This document shows positions 57,780-64,000 of a stretch of 64,000 bases of DNA, in pieces; the stretch's first letter is position 1, and each line of letters starts with the position of its first letter. Below the pieces are notes generated by a model. The model was not told the origin of the DNA. It saw only the letters and a list, made by a program, of their open reading frames with translations, and made no database searches. This DNA comes from Acidobacteriota bacterium. Lineage in GTDB: Bacteria; Acidobacteriota; Blastocatellia; Pyrinomonadales; Pyrinomonadaceae. Location: positions 1 to 64,000 of the forward strand of contig JAOAPY010000039.1 of assembly GCA_025463135.1 (NCBI GenBank), in the 5' to 3' direction. The position numbers were made by a program, and so were the translations under genes.

Positions 57780-58124
57780 TCAGTACTTCGGCACGCTGGG
57801 ATCTACTTCATTGGACCAGGCGGTGATGCCGCCTTTCAGGTTCGTCAGATTTCCGGAAAAGCCCGAGCGCTTAAGGGCCTCGATTGCTCTGGCGCTGCGG
57901 CCACCCATCTTGCAGTGCACGACGGTTTCTCTTTCGCTATCGATTTCAGTCATGCGATTAATGACCTGGCCCAGCGGAATATGAATCGCATTCGGAATCT
58001 TCGCTATTGCCACTTCATCGGCTTCACGCACATCGATGATTTGAATATCTTCACCATTGTCCAGGCGTTGTTTAAGTTCCGTCGCCGTGATTTCGGGCAT
58101 TTGTTGTTGCGTAGCTTCGTTCAT
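57780..58124 (-). CDS. Rhodanese-domain protein
   Basis: A single-domain rhodanese of 114 aa. It has the catalytic Cys in the loop HCKMGGRSARA (about residue 71), together with IIDVREADEVAIAKIPNAIHIPL and the C-terminal LKGGITAWSNEVDP. It moves sulfane sulfur between thiols. The ATG at 58124 has a perfect cggaggat site, while the longer frame (to 58202) has none. It may work with the glutaredoxin and other redox proteins in the neighbourhood. The 284-bp gap upstream has only short palindromes. Confidence 0.88.
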   Translation of the reverse strand: MNEATQQQMPEITATELKQRLDNGEDIQIIDVREADEVAIAKIPNAIHIPLGQVINRMTEIDSERETVVHCKMGGRSARAIEALKRSGFSGNLTNLKGGITAWSNEVDPSVPKY

Positions 58125-58408
58125 AAATCCTCCGAGTTTAAAAGCGTCGTTAGCGAGTGGTTGTTGGTTCGTTATTCTATCCGCGCGGCAACACGGCGAC
58201 AAGGCGAGGGATGATTAGAGGAAGAATAAGTTCCGCAGCTGGGGTTTTGCCTTAGCCCGCGAAACGGGTTGAAGAGTTCTCACGACCTATCAATGACAAA
58301 GTTCTTATTCACAAGGAACTTCAGCCCACTCCCTCACTCAGGTGGTACTGACAATCAGGCTGGGCTACACTTTTACAGCAGTTTGATCTTTTCAAAGGAA
58401 GCAACACC

Positions 58409-59428
58409 ATGAGATTCGAGTTCTATCATGCAGGTCTGGAAAACGTTCCCAAGCTTTCTGTGGATGGGACGGTCGACAACGCTCTTCACTTCTCGCATTG
58501 GGTTGGGAATGAAACACCGGCGGAACTAAAGGCCGACACGTCTACGGAAATTGCCCTCAACCTGGTGGCCGCACCGCACCGGAAAAGATTGACCCAAGGC
58601 ATCGAGCTGGTCACCAACAATCACTTTGATACCGATGGAGTGCTTTCCGTTTGGACCGTTCTGACGGGAGAAAAGGCATTGGATCTCAACGACCAACTGG
58701 TGGCCGCTGCCGAGGCCGGCGACTTTTCCGAATTCACAAACGAGTCGGCCGTGCGCGCCAGCATAGTCATTCAAGGTTCAGACCAGGCTGCGCCAAACGA
58801 AGCAGGCGGATCGCCATTGGCGATCAAGCTCGCCGGGGCGCAGGTGGACGACGCGCGCGCTTACGATTTGGTCTTGCCGGAAGTTGAACGGGTCCTTACG
58901 CACGTTGATGAATTTGAGCCGCTCTGGCGCGACGCCTGGCAGAAAATCGCAACTGCCCTGGAGAGTTTCGAACGCGGTGCTTCGACGGTAACCGAAATGG
59001 CTGCGGCAAAGCTTTCGCTCATCACCCTGGCGCCGGAAATATTCAGTCCCTCGGGCTTTAATCCGACCCGGCACGCCGCGCCCTACACCGCGATCTCCAA
59101 ATATGCGCGCGGCCACATTTTTCTGATCGCTACGCCCGTTGAGCATGGCTGGAGTTATCGCATTGACTATCCGTATTACTCCTGGGCCGAAACGCTGGTG
59201 CGACCACGAATCAAACGCCGCGATTTGTCGTCAGTGCTATCACAGTTAAATGAAGTCGAAGACAATCGCGACGGCAAATGGCAATTCGATTCCAGCGAGA
59301 TGACTTCGGCGGCCAAGTTTATCGGTGTTGACGGAGCACTTGGTCTTTCGCATTTAGCGCCTGCGAAAGTGGCCGACATTCTCAGCACGGTATCGTCGGG
59401 CGGGGAAGCGGCAGTTGCCGGCACCTGA
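58409..59428 (+). CDS. Unknown protein, possible DUF6687
   Basis: A 339-aa cytoplasmic protein of unknown function. A distinctive NNHFDTDGVLSVWTVL motif lies near residues 71-86. A long helical part (about 130-190) and a Trp/Tyr-rich C-terminal half with SYRIDYPYYSWAE follow. I think it may belong to DUF6687, but this comes from memory and is not verified. It starts at ATG 58409, preceded by aaaggaag. It lies 12 bp upstream of the TrxR-like gene on the same strand, so the pair is very likely an operon. Confidence 0.65.
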   Translation: MRFEFYHAGLENVPKLSVDGTVDNALHFSHWVGNETPAELKADTSTEIALNLVAAPHRKRLTQGIELVTNNHFDTDGVLSVWTVLTGEKALDLNDQLVAAAEAGDFSEFTNESAVRASIVIQGSDQAAPNEAGGSPLAIKLAGAQVDDARAYDLVLPEVERVLTHVDEFEPLWRDAWQKIATALESFERGASTVTEMAAAKLSLITLAPEIFSPSGFNPTRHAAPYTAISKYARGHIFLIATPVEHGWSYRIDYPYYSWAETLVRPRIKRRDLSSVLSQLNEVEDNRDGKWQFDSSEMTSAAKFIGVDGALGLSHLAPAKVADILSTVSSGGEAAVAGT

Positions 59429-59440
59429 ATGTGAATTCAA

Positions 59441-60355
59441 ATGCATGACGTGATCATCATCGGCGCAGGCTCAGGCGGTTTATCCGCGGCATCCTGGTGT
59501 GATGAACTCGGCCTGGACACGCTCGTGCTCGAGCAGGCTGAAACGGTCGGCGGTCAGCTCTTAAGCATTTACAATCCAATTGAAAACTACCTGGGACTGA
59601 GTGCGGCGAACGGGCAGGAGTTGCTCCAGCGATTTGCCACAGGCATCGATGAAGCTGACTTTGATCTGTGGACGAACGTTGTGGTCGAAAATGTCGACCT
59701 CCGAACGCGGCGTATCAGGCTCATGAGCGGCGAGGAATTGCAGTCAATCAGTATCATCATCGCCACGGGCGTGCGGCGCAGAAAAGCAGGCATTCTCGGC
59801 GAGGATGAGTTTGTCGGACGCGGTATCATCGAATCAGGCACGCGTGATGCCCAACTATTTGCCGGTAAGGATGTGTGCGTGATTGGCGGCGGCGACGCAG
59901 CTGCAGAGAATGCGTTGCTGCTTGCCGAAGTTTGTCCGACCGTTACCGTGGTCCATCGAGGCAAGGCGTTGCGTGCGCGCCGCGAGTTCGTCGAACGCCT
60001 GCAAAGCAGTCATTGCGTTACCGTCTTCAAGGAAGCGACAGTGCAACGGATCCTGGGTAGCGAGCAAATAGACGCGGTCGAGATCCTGCGCGCCGGCGCC
60101 ATCAAGCCTTTTCAGATGGCCGTCGGTGGTGTGCTGATCCGTGTTGGAGTTGAGCCAAACACCGAGCTGTTTCGCGACCAATTGCAACTTGACGCGCGGG
60201 GCTACATCATTGCCAATGGTGACTGCGAAACCAGCGTCAAGAATGTGTTTGCCATTGGGGATGTTTCGAGTCCGATGGCGCCCACAATCAGCGGCGCTAC
60301 CGGTGCGGGCGCAACAGCCGCGAAAGTGATCGGCTTCCGATTGACGCGTCAATAA
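59441..60355 (+). CDS. TrxR-like FAD oxidoreductase without CxxC
   Basis: A 304-aa flavoprotein of the thioredoxin-reductase fold. The FAD motif IIGAGSGGLSAA is at residues 6-17 and the NAD(P) motif VIGGGDAAAEN near 148. The C-terminal FAD motif FAIGDVSSPMAPTISGATGAG is present. The Cys-x-x-Cys redox pair of true TrxR is absent; the matching region has GIIESGTRDAQ. That loss marks FNR-like or electron-transfer members, often reducing ferredoxins. The 2Fe-2S protein at 56703 is a possible partner, though not in the same operon. It follows the gene at 58409 by 12 bp. Confidence 0.82.
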   Translation: MHDVIIIGAGSGGLSAASWCDELGLDTLVLEQAETVGGQLLSIYNPIENYLGLSAANGQELLQRFATGIDEADFDLWTNVVVENVDLRTRRIRLMSGEELQSISIIIATGVRRRKAGILGEDEFVGRGIIESGTRDAQLFAGKDVCVIGGGDAAAENALLLAEVCPTVTVVHRGKALRARREFVERLQSSHCVTVFKEATVQRILGSEQIDAVEILRAGAIKPFQMAVGGVLIRVGVEPNTELFRDQLQLDARGYIIANGDCETSVKNVFAIGDVSSPMAPTISGATGAGATAAKVIGFRLTRQ

Positions 60356-60387
60356 AGGTCGTTGGAAAGCAAAATGAGAGTGCAAAT

Positions 60388-60924
60388 GTGGCAGGCGACG
60401 ACAATTGGGGGACGCACTGGTTTTCTATGCCCTCAGCACTTCGATTTTTTGATCTGGTCTCTCCGCAAATGAACATTCAGGCTCCCGATGAACTTACTCA
60501 AGAGTGTCTGGCGTATACCGACGCTCACCTGCTGGCCTATCCCGTTGAATACATCGCCGGGATTGATCTCTACAATGCCGGCGAGTTTCACGCCGCGCAC
60601 GATGCCTGGGAAGATCGCTGGATGGGAGAAGTCGGTAGGGACGAGAAGCTGTTTCTACAGGCAATGATCCAGTCGGCCGTGGCGTTTCATCATTTACAAA
60701 TTAGCCGTCCAGGCGCGGCGCGCCAAATGTACCTGAGGGCAACGGAAAAATTTGAACGGCTGGGAAAGAACGTATTCATGTCGCTCGATATCAAAGGCTA
60801 TCAAGAGCAGTTGGACTGTGCGCTGTCATGGTTGTTGACCGCGCCTGATCCGCGCGACGTGGCGCCGCCGGAGATAGTACCGCCAACCATTCGTTTGCTG
60901 CCGGAGATTGGTGAGTATGATTAG
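60388..60924 (+). CDS. DUF309 domain protein
   Basis: A 178-aa protein ending in the DUF309 region, with the family motif IDLYNAGEFHAAHDAWEDRW near residue 62 and QAMIQSAVAFHHLQISRPGAAR after it. The fold is a helical bundle of unknown function. The start is uncertain: GTG 60388 is used, but ATG at 60427 or 60469 would also keep the domain. It is only 32 bp after the flavoprotein gene, so it may belong to the same transcript. An inverted-repeat copy begins at its stop codon. Confidence 0.75.
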   Translation: MAGDDNWGTHWFSMPSALRFFDLVSPQMNIQAPDELTQECLAYTDAHLLAYPVEYIAGIDLYNAGEFHAAHDAWEDRWMGEVGRDEKLFLQAMIQSAVAFHHLQISRPGAARQMYLRATEKFERLGKNVFMSLDIKGYQEQLDCALSWLLTAPDPRDVAPPEIVPPTIRLLPEIGEYD

Positions 60925-61031
60925 ACCTGGGACCGCACGCATCCGGCGTGCTGACTTCCCATGAGAAGTGTCCCTCTGAGAATTGAAGATTGGAAAGTTG
61001 AGGCAGGCAGGATGCCTGCGGTCCCCGGGAG
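60925..61031. repeat. Inverted repeat, gtgcggtcccgg family (copy C)
   Basis: The left arm acctgggaccgcacgcatcc starts right after the DUF309 stop codon. The right arm gcaggatgcctgcggtcccc ends immediately before the ATG of the next gene. The whole 107-bp intergenic gap is this element. Its interior differs from copies A and B. Confidence 0.72.
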
Positions 61032-61547
61032 ATGACTAACTTACTTAGGTCGAGTCTGGTCGCGGCATGGTTGGGCGCGGCATTATTTTTCAGCACCGTG
61101 GTGGCGCCGGCGGCGTTCGGCGTGCTGCGCCAATTCAATCTCGCCAATGCAAACGAGATCGCCGGCACACTCGTATCGCGCACGCTCACCGTTATTAATA
61201 TCAGTGGCTTCCTTATCGGTATCGTTTTGCTGGCGGCCGCATTGATTTGGAAAAGGGGTCGTGTTGGACCGGTGGTCGTAGTGCAATGGTTATCGCTTGC
61301 GGTGTTGACTACTTCTACAGCGGTGGGTAACTGGATAGTTGCCGCACGCATGCTCGCGCTGCGTACCGCCATGGCGGTCCCAATCGATCGCGTACCCGCG
61401 GACGATCCCCGGCGACAAGTCTTTGAGAGCCTGCATCACTATTCCGTTGCGCTTCTAAGCGCGGCCATGATTGCCGCAATTGTGGCCCTGGTCCTTTTTG
61501 GAGTGCGGAGGCAAGCGGAGCGCGACTCCGCTTTCGGTCGTGTTTGA
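61032..61547 (+). CDS. DUF4149-like membrane protein
   Basis: A 171-aa integral membrane protein with four hydrophobic helices. The N-terminal segment (AAWLGAALFFSTVVAPAAF) and the overall four-helix layout match DUF4149 proteins. No catalytic motif is known. The ATG at 61032 follows a gggag only 3 nt upstream, a poor spacing, and the site lies at the edge of a repeat. It is codirectional with the DUF309 gene and the S41 peptidase. Confidence 0.72.
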   Translation: MTNLLRSSLVAAWLGAALFFSTVVAPAAFGVLRQFNLANANEIAGTLVSRTLTVINISGFLIGIVLLAAALIWKRGRVGPVVVVQWLSLAVLTTSTAVGNWIVAARMLALRTAMAVPIDRVPADDPRRQVFESLHHYSVALLSAAMIAAIVALVLFGVRRQAERDSAFGRV

Positions 61548-61685
61548 AACATGGTCCAAAGCAGATTTCCGCAAGGGTGCAAAGAAGCAAAGGACGGACA
61601 ACATATTCATTTTCAGACTGCTCTTATACTGTAAACATTTTTCGGTTAAAACTAATTCGGAAAACTGATCACCGGTTTTATACAA

Positions 61686-63983
61686 ATGAAAAGAATTCTC
61701 TCACTAGTCTGTTTGTTCCTCATGGCAGCCGGCGCCGCCCTCTCAACCGGAGCGCAGGTTCAGCCCCTGGCGGCGCCGCCCGCTGAGATTTCAGACGCGC
61801 AAAAAAGACAAGAGTCCTTTGAGATAGTCTGGAAAACCGTGAATGAACGCTTCTACGATCCCACCTTTGGCGGTGTTGATTGGCAGAAAGTACGCGAGCG
61901 CTATGCTCCTTTGGTGGCCGCGGCCCAAAGCGATCAGGAGGTTCATCGGCTTTTGCAGCAAATGATTAGCGAGTTGCACCAATCGCATTTCGTGATCATA
62001 CCCAGGGAGGCTATCCCCAAGCTGATCACGCGAAATAAAGGCGACGCAGCAACTGGCGACGACGAAATGGACGACGAAGAGGCGCTTGCCGAACTTGAGA
62101 ACGACGACGCAACCACGCCGCTTGATCGCATTGGCTACAAATTGACCGAGCGCTTGTCGAATGGTATTGGCATCGACCTGCGCATAATAAAGGGGGCAGC
62201 GGTAATCACTCGCGTGGAACCGGCTTCGACTGCGGCGCGCGCGGGCCTGCGTCCCGGGTTTGTTATTCAGAGTGTCGGCGGCCGTTCGCTGGCATCTGTC
62301 ATCGCAAAATTTCAAAGTAATCCCACTTTTCAATCTGTATTCCGCGGCGAGCTGCCCGTAATTCTACTGGCGGGTTTTATTAACGGCGAGCGCCAGTCAC
62401 CAATCAACCTGGTCTATCTTGACGGCCGCAATCGCCCGCATGCCGTGCGCCTCAACCGCGAAAAACTCAAAGGAGAAATGTCGCCGGCCATCGGCAACCT
62501 GCCGGCAATGTACACCGAGTTTGTCTCAAGAGAGCTGCCGGGTGGATTTGGCTATCTTCGCTTCAATGCTTTCATGCCGAACCTGATGAAAAAAGTTTGC
62601 GCCGCGTTGCGTGCCCATCACGAGGATCGAGGCTTGATCCTCGACCTGCGCGGCAACCAGGGCGGACTGCTGGGTATGATTGGTGGTTTGAGCGGGCTGT
62701 TGGAAACAGATGCAGTTCCGCTGGGCATTATGAAATCACGCGCCGGGAGCGCCTCTGTAATGGCCTATCCACAAAGGATGCCCTACTCCGGACCAATCGT
62801 GATCTTGATCGACGGCGGGACCCAATCGGCCGCGGAAATGTTTGCCAGCGGTCTGCAGGAAGTCGGCAGGGCCACAGTCATAGGTGAACAAAGCGCGGGC
62901 AATACCCTGCCCTCGGCAATAACGAAGCTGCCGACGGGCGCACTTTTTCAATATGGCTTTGCGGATTATGAAACGGTCTCAGGCCTCAGGCTTGAAGGGC
63001 GCGGCATAACTCCGGACCTGACAGTGGTACTGAGTCGTCGATCGTTGTTAGCTGGTCCTGATCCACAGCTCGCCGCCGCCGCGAAAAAGATTCACGAACT
63101 GGCTCGCCTCTTATCTACAGGTCGCCGTCAGGAATTAATTGCAGACGTGAGTGTGACATCGCTGTCGGTCCAGGCTCCGCCCGTCAAACAAGGACCAACG
63201 AGGATTGAGATCGCGCAACCCACCGGCGGGACGCCCGTGCTACAAGGGCCGCCGCCACCGCCGCAGCCAGCACCTAAGCGAGCCAAAGTGATGGGCGAGC
63301 CCTACAAGAGACCGGACGTTTCCGGATTGCCTTCAGTCGATGAAATAGTCGGGCATTATCTCGAGGCCATCGGCGGTCGCGCGGCACTAGAGAAATTAAA
63401 CAGCCGCGTTTCGCGCGGCACTGTTGAGTTACAGTCCATGGGACTCAGTGGTACTGCCGTGATTTACGAACAAGCCCCCGATAAATCCACGCTGGTCCTA
63501 AACGTCGATGGCCTGGGAACTATTCAGCAGACCTTTGACGGCACCAGCGCGTGGTTGCAGGATCCATTGGACGGTTACATAAAATTCGCGCCCACCGCCG
63601 CAGCCAGAATTCACGACCAGTCAATTTTCCAGCGCGAGCTGCGCCTTAAGGAATTGAATCCCGGTCTGGTATTGATCGGAAAGGACAAAGTAGGCGAGCA
63701 CGAGGCGTTTGTATTGCATTCTTTCTCGCCGCGTGTCTTCGAGAAATGGTACTTCGATACGCAGACGGGCCTGCTACTGCGCAAAGGAAACATTTACTAT
63801 GATGATTACCGCGAGGTTGACGGCATAAAACTTCCCTTCAAGGTAACCGACGACTCTTCGTATGGTTTTGGCGTTGTGGTTCGCTTGACCGAAATCAAGC
63901 ATAATGTCCCCATCGACCAGGCAAAATTCGCGGAGTACCCGGACTGCTTCACCAAACCGGAGCAGGTGTGGGAGAAGAAGTAG
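61686..63983 (+). CDS. S41 peptidase with PDZ and C-terminal domain
   Basis: A 765-aa exported serine peptidase. A signal peptide covers about residues 1-23. The N-terminal helical domain (FYDPTFGGVDWQKVRERYAP) is followed by a PDZ domain, about 155-215 (PASTAARAGLRPGFVIQSVGG), and the S41 protease domain. The catalytic Ser is in GGTQSAAEMF near residue 381. The Lys of S41A enzymes is not seen (GEQSAGN in its place), so it is more S41B-like. A Pro-rich linker at about 515-540 leads to a C-terminal beta-rich domain (YLEAIGGRAALEKLNSRVSRG). The stop lies 17 bp before the window end. Confidence 0.88.
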   Translation: MKRILSLVCLFLMAAGAALSTGAQVQPLAAPPAEISDAQKRQESFEIVWKTVNERFYDPTFGGVDWQKVRERYAPLVAAAQSDQEVHRLLQQMISELHQSHFVIIPREAIPKLITRNKGDAATGDDEMDDEEALAELENDDATTPLDRIGYKLTERLSNGIGIDLRIIKGAAVITRVEPASTAARAGLRPGFVIQSVGGRSLASVIAKFQSNPTFQSVFRGELPVILLAGFINGERQSPINLVYLDGRNRPHAVRLNREKLKGEMSPAIGNLPAMYTEFVSRELPGGFGYLRFNAFMPNLMKKVCAALRAHHEDRGLILDLRGNQGGLLGMIGGLSGLLETDAVPLGIMKSRAGSASVMAYPQRMPYSGPIVILIDGGTQSAAEMFASGLQEVGRATVIGEQSAGNTLPSAITKLPTGALFQYGFADYETVSGLRLEGRGITPDLTVVLSRRSLLAGPDPQLAAAAKKIHELARLLSTGRRQELIADVSVTSLSVQAPPVKQGPTRIEIAQPTGGTPVLQGPPPPPQPAPKRAKVMGEPYKRPDVSGLPSVDEIVGHYLEAIGGRAALEKLNSRVSRGTVELQSMGLSGTAVIYEQAPDKSTLVLNVDGLGTIQQTFDGTSAWLQDPLDGYIKFAPTAAARIHDQSIFQRELRLKELNPGLVLIGKDKVGEHEAFVLHSFSPRVFEKWYFDTQTGLLLRKGNIYYDDYREVDGIKLPFKVTDDSSYGFGVVVRLTEIKHNVPIDQAKFAEYPDCFTKPEQVWEKK

Positions 63984-64000
63984 CTAGCGAAACGGAATTC

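Overview
The window looks like chromosomal DNA of an Acidobacteriota member, most likely a Blastocatellia/Pyrinomonadaceae-type organism. This is inferred from gene content and was not tested by a search. The reasons are moderately GC-rich DNA, three membrane-anchored Ser/Thr kinases carrying long TPR tails, a VWFA-type surface protein of the acidobacterial kind, many exported peptidases (M28, M48, S9, S41), and intergenic gaps filled with short palindromic repeats. No rRNA, tRNA, CRISPR array, prophage or transposase was found.

Layout. 0.3-6.7 kb: a lipoprotein, a cupin, a uracil-DNA glycosylase, a YgfZ-like folate protein, a methyltransferase, a YjbQ protein and two small envelope/coiled-coil proteins. 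6.8-11.6 kb: ileS, lspA and lgt, which link isoleucyl-tRNA synthesis to lipoprotein maturation. 11.7-12.8 kb: an exported TolB-like propeller. 12.8-23.6 kb: a minus-strand block of six genes. In transcription order these are a PhoD-like phosphatase, an unknown protein, a GMC oxidoreductase fused to an alpha/beta hydrolase, a VAO/PCMH-type flavoprotein, a second GMC oxidoreductase and a calcineurin-type phosphoesterase. It reads as an oxidative pathway for a lipid, sterol or aromatic alcohol. 24-29 kb: M28 peptidase, RRM protein, a long isocitrate dehydrogenase and purE.

29.5-36.3 kb: two tandem paralogous Ser/Thr kinase-TPR receptors, each followed at once by a small ORF with a strong Shine-Dalgarno site. 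The second small ORF (48 aa) ends in a duplicated AIDPPGNT motif. 36.4-40.4 kb: a GlsB/YeaQ protein, an osmoprotectant ABC transporter with permease and binding domain fused, and an EgtD-like histidine methyltransferase. 40.7-46.3 kb: VWFA protein, xseA, a DUF2939-like protein, xseB and ispA. 46.7-51.1 kb: Uma2 nuclease, PP1-like phosphatase and a third kinase. 51.2-56.1 kb: a HEPN relic, M48 peptidase, an exported unknown and an S9 peptidase. 56.2-61.5 kb: a redox-flavoured group (glutaredoxin, 2Fe-2S protein, rhodanese, TrxR-like flavoprotein) mixed with DUF309, DUF4149 and unknown proteins. 61.7-64 kb: an S41 peptidase.

At least seven families of short palindromic repeats lie between genes. 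One is a 260-bp MITE-like element with perfect inverted arms. Several repeat arms reach into neighbouring genes and supply or abut their stop codons.
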